DNA of 64,000 bases, taken from NCBI RefSeq assembly GCF_030815145.1, contig NZ_JAUSWJ010000001.1:1550001-1614000 (forward strand), given 5' to 3'. The position numbers were made by a program, and so were the translations under genes. Positions 44,252 to 52,335 of the stretch are shown in pieces (the first letter of the stretch is position 1; the number at the start of each line of letters is the position of its first letter). The notes under the pieces were generated by a model. That model was not told the origin of the DNA and did not search any database. It was given only the letters and a program-made list of their open reading frames with translations. The DNA is from Kaistia geumhonensis (GTDB lineage Bacteria; Pseudomonadota; Alphaproteobacteria; Rhizobiales; Kaistiaceae).

Positions 44252-45298
44252 TTACTTCGCGGCCGGAATCCACGGCGCCGTCGCGGCGTCGCTCTGGCCG
44301 AAGGCAGGCAGCTTAGCGTTCAAATCCTCGATCGTCTTGATGCCGTTGTCGCGCAGATCCTTCTGCGTGATGAGCACCGGCTTGACGACGATGTTGTGGG
44401 GAACCTCCTCGCCGGCGATCAGCTTGGCGACGGCGCGCACCGAGACGGCGCCGACGACCGCCGGGTTGGTGGCGGCGGTAGCGACCCAGGGGCTGCCGTC
44501 GGCGATGATCTCGGCGATGTCGGCGGTCGAGACGTCGGCGGAGTAGATCTTGACCTTGTCCGAGATGCCGGCCTCGTCGGTCGCGAGCTTCACGCCACGC
44601 GCGAACTCGTCATAGGGCGCGAACACGACGGTGATGTCGGGGTTCGCCTGGAAGGCCGCCTTGGTCTGGTCGGCGGTCGAGGTGGCGGTGGTGTCGTTCA
44701 CCGCGCCCCAGCGGGCCTTCTCGACGATGCCGGGATTGGCCTTCTTGACCTCTTCCCAGATCTCGTTGCGGCGGTCGAGCGGCGCGAAACCGGCGACATA
44801 GACATAGCCGGCATTGAAGCTGGTGCCGTTATCGGCGAGCGCCTGGCCGAGCGCGGCCTTGGCGAGCTCGTGGTCGCTCTGCTCGACCTGCGGGATCTTC
44901 GGATTGTCGAGATTGACGTCGAAGGCGACGACCTTGATGCCGGCGTCGAGCGCCTTCTGGGCGACGTCCTTGAGCGCCTCGGGCTGGCCGTGGTCGATGA
45001 TGATGCCCTGGACGCCGAGATTGATCGCCTGCTCGATCTGCTCGCGCTGGGCGGCTGCGTCCTGGCGGCCGGAGAAGATGGTGAGGTCGATGCCGAGGGC
45101 CTTGGCCTGCGCCGTGGCGCCGGACTGATAGGCCTGGAAGAAGTCGCCGCCCGAGATGAAGGTGACGAGCGCGACCTTGACGCCGCCCTTGTCGAAGGGC
45201 GCCGGCGCACCGGCGATGCCCTCGGCGGAGGCCGAGCCGGCGAACAGCGTGCCGGCCAGCATCGTGGCGCCGGCAAGCGCCGAAAGAATGAGCTTCAT
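44252..45298 (-). CDS. Sugar ABC transporter substrate-binding protein (RbsB-like), copy 2
   Basis: This 348-residue periplasmic protein has a signal peptide at residues 1-25 (MKLILSALAGATMLAGTLFA, cleavage after AlaSerAla). It shares with the protein at 36404 the blocks GAPAPFDKGGVKVALVTF (one-letter changes), INLGVQGIIIDHGQPEALKD, FDVNLDNPKIPQVEQSD and SPWVATAATNPAVVGAVSVR. GGGGAG precedes the ATG. It heads the operon with the secreted unknown protein, mtnK and the toxin-antitoxin pair, and no ATPase or permease gene accompanies it. It most likely feeds the ABC core encoded at 38954-41499. Methylthioribose is the ligand suggested by its operon. Confidence 0.93.
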   Translation of the reverse strand: MKLILSALAGATMLAGTLFAGSASAEGIAGAPAPFDKGGVKVALVTFISGGDFFQAYQSGATAQAKALGIDLTIFSGRQDAAAQREQIEQAINLGVQGIIIDHGQPEALKDVAQKALDAGIKVVAFDVNLDNPKIPQVEQSDHELAKAALGQALADNGTSFNAGYVYVAGFAPLDRRNEIWEEVKKANPGIVEKARWGAVNDTTATSTADQTKAAFQANPDITVVFAPYDEFARGVKLATDEAGISDKVKIYSADVSTADIAEIIADGSPWVATAATNPAVVGAVSVRAVAKLIAGEEVPHNIVVKPVLITQKDLRDNGIKTIEDLNAKLPAFGQSDAATAPWIPAAK

Positions 45299-45423
45299 GG
45301 ATGTCTCCCCGTTCCGTTCACGTTCCGGGCTTTGCCCTTGGGCCGGCAAGGAAGGCCGGGCCGGCCGCAAGCAACGCCGAAGACAGGTGAACTCGCAATG
45401 GTTTTTTGATACAGCGGCCGGAT

Positions 45424-45534
45424 GGGGGCGCGGAACGAAGGATTTTCTCTTTGAGAGGGCTCCTTTGGGAAATTCCGCCTCCCCCCGCGCGTGTCGCGCG
45501 GTCTATCTGAAGAGCGTCCGGCCGGGGAGGCCGG
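45424..45534 (+). promoter_or_regulatory. Structured leader upstream of mtnB
   Basis: A nested stem spans 45424-45485: GGGGG with CCCCC, GCGGAA (45430-45435) with TTCCGC (45473-45478), AAGGA (438-442 of the 45 kb block) with TCCTT, and CTCT-TTG-AGAG as the tip. A second 6-bp hairpin (45518-45523 with 45529-45534) ends ten bases before the mtnB ribosome binding site. It does not match a SAM or SAH riboswitch that I know. Confidence 0.5.
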
Positions 45535-45554
45535 CAGCGTGCTGGGAGTCTTTC

Positions 45555-46208
45555 GTGGCGCTTGATCTCGCGCAGCAATCCGAGCCCGACGAGGCGCAGG
45601 TGACCGCGGCCGTCGAGGCCGTCATATCGGCTGGCCGCATGGCCGCCGCGCGGCACTGGGTGCCAGCCACCTCGGGCAATTTCTCGGCCCGCATCGATGC
45701 GCATCGCATCGCCATCACGCGCTCGGGCGTCGACAAGGGCGCGCTCGAGGCGGCCGACATCCTCATTCAGCCGCTCGATGCGCCGCTCCTGCCGCGCTCG
45801 TCCGCCGAGGCGCCGCTGCATATCGCGCTCTATCGCCGCCGGCCCGAGCTCGGCGCCATCTTCCATGTGCACGGCCCGGCATCGACCGTGCTGTCGCGCG
45901 GCGTGGGCACCGGGACGCTCCGCCTCCAGGGCTGGGAGTTGCAGAAGGCGCTCGCCGGCATCACATCGCATGAGGAAGCGGTCGACGTGCCGGTCTTTGC
46001 CAACGACCAGGATACGGCCCGCCTTGCCGATCTCGTCGAGGCGCGGCTCGCCGCGCCGCCGCATGACGCCCGCCTCGCGCCCGGCTATCTTCTCGCCGGA
46101 CACGGACTCTATGCCTGGGGCGCCTCGCCGAGGGAGGCCGCCCGTCATCTCGAAGCGCTCGAAACGCTGTTCGAATTCGAGCTTTCTTATCGGAGGTTCA
46201 CGCCATGA
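45555..46208 (+). CDS. mtnB: Methylthioribulose-1-phosphate dehydratase
   Basis: This 217-residue zinc enzyme of the class II aldolase fold dehydrates 5-methylthioribulose-1-phosphate to the diketone of the methionine salvage pathway. Zinc ligands are His104 and His106 in IFHVHGPAS and His183 in LLAGHGLYAWG. The probable acid/base Glu128 lies in QGWELQKALAG. The N-terminal PATSGNFSARI loop binds phosphate. I choose the GTG at 45555 because GGGAG lies six bases upstream. Its stop overlaps the mtnD start. A related class II aldolase acts in the methylthioribose 'DHAP shunt', but the coupled mtnD makes MtnB the better call. Confidence 0.9.
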   Translation: MALDLAQQSEPDEAQVTAAVEAVISAGRMAAARHWVPATSGNFSARIDAHRIAITRSGVDKGALEAADILIQPLDAPLLPRSSAEAPLHIALYRRRPELGAIFHVHGPASTVLSRGVGTGTLRLQGWELQKALAGITSHEEAVDVPVFANDQDTARLADLVEARLAAPPHDARLAPGYLLAGHGLYAWGASPREAARHLEALETLFEFELSYRRFTP

Positions 46209-46762
46209 CCACGCTGACCATCTACGAGGACAAGAACCCGGACAACGTCGTCGTCTCGACGACCGATCCGAACGAGATCAAGAGCCTGCTCGACAAGGTC
46301 GGCGTGGCGTTCGAGCGCTGGAAGGCCGGCGCGGAGCTGCCCGAAAATGCGACGCAGGACCAGGTCATCGCCGCCTACAAGACGGAAGTCGACCGCCTCT
46401 CGGCCGCCGCCGGCTACCAGACCGTCGACGTGATCCGTATCACGCCGGACAATCCGAAGAAGGACGAGCTGCGCGCGAAGTTCCTCGACGAGCATACCCA
46501 TGACGAGGACGAGGTCCGCTTCTTCGTCGAGGGATCGGGCGCCTTCTACCTGCATCTCGGCGACAAGGTCTATCAGGTGGTCTGCACCCGCGACGACCTG
46601 CTGTCGGTGCCGGCCGGCACGCAGCACTGGTTCGACATGGGCCCCGAGCCGCGCTTCACCTGCATCCGCCTGTTCGTGACGCCGGATGGCTGGGTCGCCA
46701 AGTTCACCGGCGACAAGATCTCCTCGATCATCCCCCGCTTCGGCGAGCAGGTCGCGGCCTAA
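46205..46762 (+). CDS. mtnD: Acireductone dioxygenase
   Basis: This 185-residue cupin oxidises acireductone with O2 to formate and 4-methylthio-2-oxobutanoate, the keto precursor of methionine, when it carries iron (CO-releasing off-path reaction with nickel). Metal ligands are His97, His99 and Glu103 in EHTHDEDEVRFFVEG and His141 in AGTQHWFDMG. Length and fold match the bacterial family. The ATG overlaps the mtnB stop by four bases. The enolase-phosphatase MtnC that makes acireductone is not encoded in this window and must be elsewhere. The enzyme is cytoplasmic. Confidence 0.96.
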   Translation: MTTLTIYEDKNPDNVVVSTTDPNEIKSLLDKVGVAFERWKAGAELPENATQDQVIAAYKTEVDRLSAAAGYQTVDVIRITPDNPKKDELRAKFLDEHTHDEDEVRFFVEGSGAFYLHLGDKVYQVVCTRDDLLSVPAGTQHWFDMGPEPRFTCIRLFVTPDGWVAKFTGDKISSIIPRFGEQVAA

Positions 46763-47016
46763 GGCTCTCCCCCAGCCCTCGTCCCTGCGGAGAGGGCAAG
46801 CGGGAGCCCCCGACCTTTCGGCATCGAGCCGCACCATTCTTGCCCCTCTCCCCTGAGAGAGGGGTGGGGCCCCCTGCGCGGGCCATGGCGGACGTCGCCC
46901 CCAAAGTCCCCGTCCCCAACCGAACATCTTTGCCGCCGTTGCCGCCAATCGCGGCTTGCGCGCGGCGGGGATCATGCGAATCTGGCGGCCCTTTCGAGAC
47001 CGGCCGGACGACCCGC
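46763..47016 (+). other. Intergenic stretch with a terminator-like hairpin
   Basis: The 254-bp gap after mtnD contains a hairpin CCCCTCTC (46843-46850) with GAGAGGGG (46857-46864), followed by GTGGGGC rather than T residues. Similar CTCTCCC/GGGAGAG elements recur at 54.3-54.6 kb. The deaminase gene after it may therefore have its own promoter; I see none that is convincing. Confidence 0.5.
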
Positions 47017-48360
47017 ATGACACGAGAACTCATCCACAGCGCAACCCTCATGACCGTCGACCCGCAGGACCGGGTCGTCGATGACGGCTGGCTGGTGATC
47101 GAGGACGGACGCATCGCCGAGCTCGGCCCGGCCTCCTCGCGCCCCGGCAGCGCGGGCTTCGACCGCGTGACCGATCTTTCCGGCCATCTCCTGATGCCGG
47201 GCCTTGTCAACGCCCACACCCACAGCGTGATGGTGCTGTTCCGCGGCCATGCCGAGGGCCACAGCCTGCTCACCATGGATGGCTGGTACAACACCATCCG
47301 CGAGCCGGAACTCGCGATGGTGGCCGAGGATGTCGCCCCGGCCGTTGCGCTCTCCTGCGCCGAGATGGCGCTTTCCGGCACGACCACCTTCTGCGACCAG
47401 TATTTCTTCGCCGAGGAGATCGCCGGGGCCGCCGGCCGCGCCGGGCTCCGCGCGGTGATCGCCTATGGCATCGTGCAGCTCGGCGACGAGGTCCGCGGCG
47501 CCGAGGAACTGGCCAAGGCCGCCGCCTTCGTCGAGGGCCAGCGCTCGTCCGACGGCCGGATCATTCCCTGGTTCGGACCGCATGCCCCCTATGTCGACAA
47601 CACGGAGGCTCTGCTGGCCGAGGAAGTCCGTGTCGCCAACCGCCTCGGCTGCGGCATCCATCTCCACATGGCCTGCGGCCCCGAGGACAACGAGGAGACG
47701 CTCGCCCGCTACGACACCACCGCCTCCGTCGCGCTCGAAAAGGCCGGCTTCTTCGGCGGCCGCATTCATGCCGCGCACTGCCTTGATCTTTCGGACGAGG
47801 ACATCGCGGTCTTCGCCCGCGCCGAGGCCGCGTCGGTCGCGCATTGTGCATCCGCCGGCCTCCGCTCGGGACGCGAGGCGATCTGCCCGGTCGTGCCGCT
47901 GAAGCGCGCCGGCGTCACGGTCGCGCTCGGCACAGACAACGTCGCCGCCAACAACAGCTACGACATGGTCGCGGAAATGCGCGTCGCCGGCCTCGTCGCC
48001 TCGCATCGCCAGCGGCAGGCGCAGCCGCTCACCTCGCGCGAACTGGTGCGGATGGCCACCATCGACGGCGCCCGGGCGCTCGGCCTCGAGCACGAGATCG
48101 GCAGTCTCGAGAGCGGCAAGGCGGCCGACCTCGTCGCCATCGACATGCGCGGCCCCGGCTGGTCGCCCGCGCCCGACCTCGCGACGCTGCTCGTCTATTC
48201 CGGTTCCGGCCGCGACACGCGCCATGTCTGGGTGGCCGGCGAGCGCATCGTCGACGACCGCCGCCTGACCCGCCGCGCCTATGGCGACATCCGCGCCGAT
48301 TATCAGGGCGCCTATGACACCTTCTGGCGCCGCGTCGCCGCTGCGCGGGAGGCAGCATGA
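47017..48360 (+). CDS. Amidohydrolase of the MtaD/TrzA deaminase family
   Basis: This 447-residue metal-dependent deaminase resembles 5'-methylthioadenosine/S-adenosylhomocysteine deaminases and guanine-type deaminases. Metal ligands are His67 and His69 in VNAHTHSVMVLFRG, His217 in GIHLHMACGPE, a histidine in HAAHCLDL and Asp307 in LGTDNVAANNSYDM. The family glutamate that follows the third histidine (HxxET-like) is replaced by Cys220, an unusual change at the proton-shuttle position. Context (mtnB, mtnD, mtnK, a nucleoside hydrolase and a nucleoside importer) supports MTA deamination to methylthioinosine. Its stop overlaps the nucleoside hydrolase start. Start at ATG 47017 has a weak ribosome binding site. 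Confidence 0.87.
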   Translation: MTRELIHSATLMTVDPQDRVVDDGWLVIEDGRIAELGPASSRPGSAGFDRVTDLSGHLLMPGLVNAHTHSVMVLFRGHAEGHSLLTMDGWYNTIREPELAMVAEDVAPAVALSCAEMALSGTTTFCDQYFFAEEIAGAAGRAGLRAVIAYGIVQLGDEVRGAEELAKAAAFVEGQRSSDGRIIPWFGPHAPYVDNTEALLAEEVRVANRLGCGIHLHMACGPEDNEETLARYDTTASVALEKAGFFGGRIHAAHCLDLSDEDIAVFARAEAASVAHCASAGLRSGREAICPVVPLKRAGVTVALGTDNVAANNSYDMVAEMRVAGLVASHRQRQAQPLTSRELVRMATIDGARALGLEHEIGSLESGKAADLVAIDMRGPGWSPAPDLATLLVYSGSGRDTRHVWVAGERIVDDRRLTRRAYGDIRADYQGAYDTFWRRVAAAREAA

Positions 48361-49298
48361 TGGCCCGCCGCCTTCTCGTCGACACCGATGGCGGCACCGA
48401 CGACGCCCTCGCCCTCGCGCTGCTCGTCGCGCTCGGCAGGGCGCCCAGCTTCGTCACGACCTCGTTCGGCAATGTCGCGCTCGACCAGGCGACCGACAAC
48501 ATCCTCGCGACGCTGGCGATCCTTGGCTGCGACGCGCCGGTGCATGCCGGTGCCGCGAGGCCGCTGATCGGCGCGGCGATCGACGCGGCGGATGTGCATG
48601 GCGAGGACGGGCTCGGCGGGGCGCCGCGGCCCGCGCGCCAGGCGCCCCTCGCCTCGCGCAACGGCGTCGATTTCCTGCGGGCGACGCTGCGCGCGGCGGC
48701 CCGCGACGGGGACCCGGTCGACATCCTCGCGCTCGGCCCGCTGACCAATCTCGCCCTCGCCTTCGCCGCCGAGCCGGAAATCGCGCGGGGGCTCGGCGAG
48801 CTGGTGATCATGGGCGGCACGGTGTTCGGCCGGGGCAATGTCACGGGCGCGGCCGAGTTCAACATCCTCGCCGATCCCGAGGCCGCCGCCATGGTGCTGG
48901 CGCTGCCCCTGCCGACCGTGATGGTGCCCTGGGAGCCCTGCGTCGAGGCGGCGCTTCCGGGCGATGATCTCGACGCGCTCTTCGCCGCCGCTCCCTCCGG
49001 CCCGCGCCGGGATTTCCTCCTCGCGCTCTCCGATCAGCTCCGCCGGGTCTCGATCGCCTATGGCGAGGGCGACCGCCTCTCGCCGGCCGACCCGCTCGCG
49101 GCCGCCGTGCTCGTCGAGCGATCGGTCGCGACGGCGACGCTGTCGACGGGCGTCGCGGTCGAATGCGGCGGCGCCTTCTCGCGAGGCGCGACGATCCTCG
49201 ACCTGCCGCGCAAATGGGCCCTGCCGCCGGTGACGGTGGTCGAGCATGTCGACCCGGCCGCCTTCCGCCGTCTTTTCGCGGCGGCCATCGCCGCCTGA
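48357..49298 (+). CDS. Nucleoside hydrolase, copy 3
   Basis: This 313-residue member of the inosine-uridine hydrolase family has the calcium motif DTDGGTDD near residue 9 and the ribose-contact segment EFNILADPEAAAMVL. The C-terminal metal aspartate is kept in LSPADPLAAAVL, but the histidine that usually precedes it is alanine. It probably cleaves a nucleoside to base plus ribose-type sugar in the cytoplasm. Translational coupling to the MtaD-like deaminase (ATGA overlap) suggests that it uses the deaminated product, possibly methylthioinosine, giving hypoxanthine and methylthioribose for MtnK. ATG codons at 48357 and 48360 are both possible. Confidence 0.9.
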   Translation: MMARRLLVDTDGGTDDALALALLVALGRAPSFVTTSFGNVALDQATDNILATLAILGCDAPVHAGAARPLIGAAIDAADVHGEDGLGGAPRPARQAPLASRNGVDFLRATLRAAARDGDPVDILALGPLTNLALAFAAEPEIARGLGELVIMGGTVFGRGNVTGAAEFNILADPEAAAMVLALPLPTVMVPWEPCVEAALPGDDLDALFAAAPSGPRRDFLLALSDQLRRVSIAYGEGDRLSPADPLAAAVLVERSVATATLSTGVAVECGGAFSRGATILDLPRKWALPPVTVVEHVDPAAFRRLFAAAIAA

Positions 49299-49633
49299 GC
49301 GGACGCCGCGCCGTCGCTCTTGCGCGCACTCCTGCCGGCGTTTCGGGCCCCTTCGACTCCGAGTCGGCGCGTGCCGTCTTCGGTATGCAGGTTGTGCGAG
49401 ACCGCATCCACAGCCCGCGATCACGTATCCGGCACTGCTCGAAAAACGCTCAACAAGTGGCAGTGGGCGGGACAGATTTTGAGCTTGCACAGAAAACGCG
49501 CCGACCTAGGATCAATCGTCCCGTCGGGCGCCGGCCAGCGAGGCGCAAGCCACAGCGGTTCGGATCGGGGGCGCATGAGCAATAATGTGACGGAGGTCAG
49601 CCGTCACAGCCAGTCGGCAGGGAGACCAGTTCT
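49299..49633 (+). promoter_or_regulatory. 335-bp upstream region of the second nucleoside importer
   Basis: No gene is evident. TTGCAC (49485-49490) and TAGGAT (49507-49512) with a 16-base spacer form a candidate promoter. A perfect inverted repeat GTGACGG (49587-49593) and CCGTCAC (49601-49607) lies between it and the start at 49634 and could be an operator or leader hairpin. Confidence 0.5.
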
Positions 49634-50692
49634 ATGACCAAGATGATGAAGACGCTGACGCAGAGCGCGGCGGCGTTGACGGTGGTGGCGGGCATGGGCG
49701 CGGCGGTCGCCCCGGCGACAGCCCAGACCTACACCAAGGAGAACCCGCTCAAGGTCGCGCTCGTGCTCAACGGCACGCTCGGCGACAAGAGCTTCTTCGA
49801 TTCCGCCCAGCGCGGCATGGACCAGGCCATGAAGGAGCTCCCGGTCGTCGTGAAGACGATCGAGCCCGGCTATGACCGTTCCAAGTGGCAGCCGGCGCTG
49901 GCCGACGCCGCCGATGGCGACTACGACGTCGTGATCACCGGCACCTTCGACATGGCCCCCTATGTGGCCGAGCTGGCGCCGCAGTATCCGGACAAGAAGT
50001 TCATCCTGTTCGACGACACCGTCGACTATGCGAAGGGTGGCTTCGACAACGTCCTCTCGGTGCAGTACCGCACCTCGACGGCGGCCTATCTCGCCGGCTA
50101 TGCGGCAGCGAAAGTCTCGAAGACGGGCACCATGGGCCAGATCCTCGGCACCGAGGGTTCCGTGATCCTCGAATTCGTCGTCGGCTTCGAGCAGGGCGCC
50201 AAGGCGGCCAACCCGAATGCCAAGCTGCTGCGCGCGACGGTCAACTCGGCCAATCCGTTCAGCGACCCGGCCAAGGGCAAGGAACTCGCTCTCGCCCAGA
50301 TCCAGCAGGGCGCGGACGTGATCTTCCCGATCGCCGGCTCGACCGGCATCGGCGCCCTCCAAGCGGTGCGTGATGCCAAGAAGCTCGGCATCGGCGTCGA
50401 CAGCGACCAGGCCGTGATCTTCTCGGCGACCGACCAGGCCCAGGCCGACGTCATCCTGACCTCGGTCGAGAAGCGGGTCGGCGAGTCGCTCCTCCTCCTG
50501 CTGAAGCAGACGCTCGACGGCACCGCCAAGTATGGCACCTCGTCGATCCTCGGCCTCCAGGAAGGCGCGGTCGGCATCTCGGAGAACAAGTACTACGACG
50601 CTCTCGTTCCCGAAGACGTCCGCAAGGAAGTCAAGGAACAGGAAGCGAAGATCGTCTCCGGCGAGATCAAGGTCGAGACCACGATGAACTGA
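49634..50692 (+). CDS. BMP-family nucleoside-binding protein (second system)
   Basis: This 352-residue periplasmic binding protein of the basic membrane protein type has a signal peptide of about 30 residues (SAAALTVVAGMGAAVAPATA, then Gln-Thr). There is no lipobox cysteine. The conserved pocket segments are LVLNGTLGDKSFFDSAQRGM, the AAYLAGYAAAKVSKTG helix and VIFPIAGSTGIGALQAVRD. It is followed by a hairpin and then ATPase and two permeases, a complete nucleoside ABC importer. The genes before it (methionine salvage enzymes, deaminase, nucleoside hydrolase) suggest methylthioadenosine, methylthioinosine or a similar purine nucleoside as the ligand. Confidence 0.93.
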   Translation: MTKMMKTLTQSAAALTVVAGMGAAVAPATAQTYTKENPLKVALVLNGTLGDKSFFDSAQRGMDQAMKELPVVVKTIEPGYDRSKWQPALADAADGDYDVVITGTFDMAPYVAELAPQYPDKKFILFDDTVDYAKGGFDNVLSVQYRTSTAAYLAGYAAAKVSKTGTMGQILGTEGSVILEFVVGFEQGAKAANPNAKLLRATVNSANPFSDPAKGKELALAQIQQGADVIFPIAGSTGIGALQAVRDAKKLGIGVDSDQAVIFSATDQAQADVILTSVEKRVGESLLLLLKQTLDGTAKYGTSSILGLQEGAVGISENKYYDALVPEDVRKEVKEQEAKIVSGEIKVETTMN

Positions 50693-50730
50693 GCCGTCGG
50701 CGGCCTCGCGCCGCGGACTCTCGGACTTCC

Positions 50731-50756
50731 CCGCCCGGCGGCATGCCGCCGGGCGG
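50731..50756 (+). promoter_or_regulatory. Stem-loop between BMP gene and ATPase gene
   Basis: A near-continuous palindrome (CCGCCCGGCGGC, AT, GCCGCCGGGCGG) forms a 12-bp stem 38 bases after the stop codon. No T-run follows. Its position after a binding-protein gene parallels the hairpins at 2366, 26404, 29451, 37465 and 56596. Confidence 0.75.
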
Positions 50757-50787
50757 ACAGGCCTGATGTGACAACCAGCCGGACGAA

Positions 50788-52335
50788 ATGAAGCCCTTTC
50801 TCGAAGCGATCGGCATCGACAAGACCTATCCGGGTGGTGTCCACGCCAACAAGAACGTGGACCTGACCGTCGCGCATAGCGAGGTCCATGCCGTGGTCGG
50901 CGAGAACGGCGCCGGCAAGTCCACCCTCATGAAGATCCTGTTCGGCGTCGAGCAGCCGAATGCCGGCGAGATCCGCCTGGACGGGACCCCCATCACGCTC
51001 CATTCGCCGCGGGCCGCCATCGCGCATGGCATCGGCATGGTGTTCCAGCACTTCTCGCTGGTGCCTTCCTTCACCGTCGCCGAAAATGTCGTGCTCGGCG
51101 TCGAGCCGCGCAACGGCCTGAAGCTCGATCGAAAGCGCGCCGCCGAGACCGTCCAGGCGCTCGCCGACCGCTTCCGCCTGCCCGTCGATGTCGAGGCGCC
51201 CGTTGAGCGGCTGCCCGTCGGGCAGCAGCAGCGCGTCGAGATCCTGAAGGCGCTCTACCGCGACGCGAAGCTTCTCATTCTCGACGAGCCGACCGCCGTT
51301 CTGGCGCCGCAGGAGGTCGAGGAACTCTTCTCCGCCATCCGCTCGCTGACGGCACAGGGCCGCACCGTTCTCTTCATCGCCCACAAGCTGCCTGAAGTGA
51401 TCGAGATCTCGAACACGATCTCCGTCATGCGCGCCGGGCAGATGGTAGGCCGCGTCGACAAGAAGGATGCGACCGAGGCCGGGCTCGCCCGCATGATGGT
51501 CGGCCGCGACGTGGCGCTGAAGGTGACCCGCGCCAAGGCTGGTGATCATCCGCATCTCTGCCGGATCTCCGGCCTCACCATCAAGAACGACCGTGGCCTC
51601 GACGCCATCTCCGGCATGGACATCGTGCTGCGCGCCGGCGAGATCGTCGGCATCGCGGCCGTGGAGGGCAACGGCCAGAGCGAACTGTTCGAGGCGATCG
51701 GCGGCCTTCGGCCTGTCGAGGCCGGTTCGGTCGAACTCAACGGCGTCGACATCGTCGCTGTGCCGGTCGACCAGCGCCGCGACGCCGGCCTTGCCCATAT
51801 CCCGGAAGACCGTATCGCGACGGGCAGCGCCGGCGGCGCCACAGTCGCCGAGAACATCGTCGCGACCGAGCTGGAGAACGAGCGCTTCGTGCGCCACGGC
51901 CTGCTCGATCTCGGCGCGATCCGCAAGCATGCCGTCGAGCTGATCGATCGCTTCAGCGTCCGCGTCTCGGGACCGGACGCGGCCATCGGCACGCTCTCGG
52001 GCGGCAACATGCAGAAGGTCGTCGTCGCCCGCGAGCTCTCCTCCGATCCGAAGCTGCTGCTCGTCTCGCATCCGACGCGCGGCGTCGATCTCGGCGCGAC
52101 GGAGTTCATCTGGCAGCGCATCGCGCTCGCCCGCGACGCCGGCAGCGCCGTCTTCCTCACCTCGGCCGATCTCTCCGAGCTCCTGTCGCTCTCGGACCGC
52201 ATGATCGTGCTTTATCGCGGCCGCATCGTCGCGGCCTTCTCCAACACCACCGAACTGACGCCGGAAATGCTGGGCAGCTACATGCTCGGTTTCGCCGAGC
52301 AGCCGGTGCATGAACGCCAGGCGGCGCTCGCATGA
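50788..52335 (+). CDS. Nucleoside ABC transporter ATP-binding protein (two domains)
   Basis: This 515-residue tandem ATPase of the NupO/RbsA type has Walker A GENGAGKSTLMKIL and Walker B LLILDEPTAVLAP in domain 1. Domain 2 carries the degenerate VEGNGQSELFEAIGG in place of Walker A, the signature LSGGNMQKVVVARELS and VSHPTRGVDLGATEFI, with histidine in place of the usual 'DQPTRG' residues. Domain 2 is thus probably a regulatory, non-hydrolysing site. The ribosome binding site is weak. Its stop overlaps the permease ATG. It energises uptake of the BMP ligand and is paralogous to the ATPase at 24788. Confidence 0.95.
   Translation: MKPFLEAIGIDKTYPGGVHANKNVDLTVAHSEVHAVVGENGAGKSTLMKILFGVEQPNAGEIRLDGTPITLHSPRAAIAHGIGMVFQHFSLVPSFTVAENVVLGVEPRNGLKLDRKRAAETVQALADRFRLPVDVEAPVERLPVGQQQRVEILKALYRDAKLLILDEPTAVLAPQEVEELFSAIRSLTAQGRTVLFIAHKLPEVIEISNTISVMRAGQMVGRVDKKDATEAGLARMMVGRDVALKVTRAKAGDHPHLCRISGLTIKNDRGLDAISGMDIVLRAGEIVGIAAVEGNGQSELFEAIGGLRPVEAGSVELNGVDIVAVPVDQRRDAGLAHIPEDRIATGSAGGATVAENIVATELENERFVRHGLLDLGAIRKHAVELIDRFSVRVSGPDAAIGTLSGGNMQKVVVARELSSDPKLLLVSHPTRGVDLGATEFIWQRIALARDAGSAVFLTSADLSELLSLSDRMIVLYRGRIVAAFSNTTELTPEMLGSYMLGFAEQPVHERQAALA

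Noticed and set aside
41835-44546. A 903-codon open frame on the plus strand
   Set aside because: Antisense to mtnK and to the secreted protein gene, both with ribosome binding sites and clear motifs or a signal peptide.
45299-45554. SAM or SAH riboswitch before mtnB
   Set aside because: No conserved aptamer sequence that I know is present; only an unclassified stem structure is reported.
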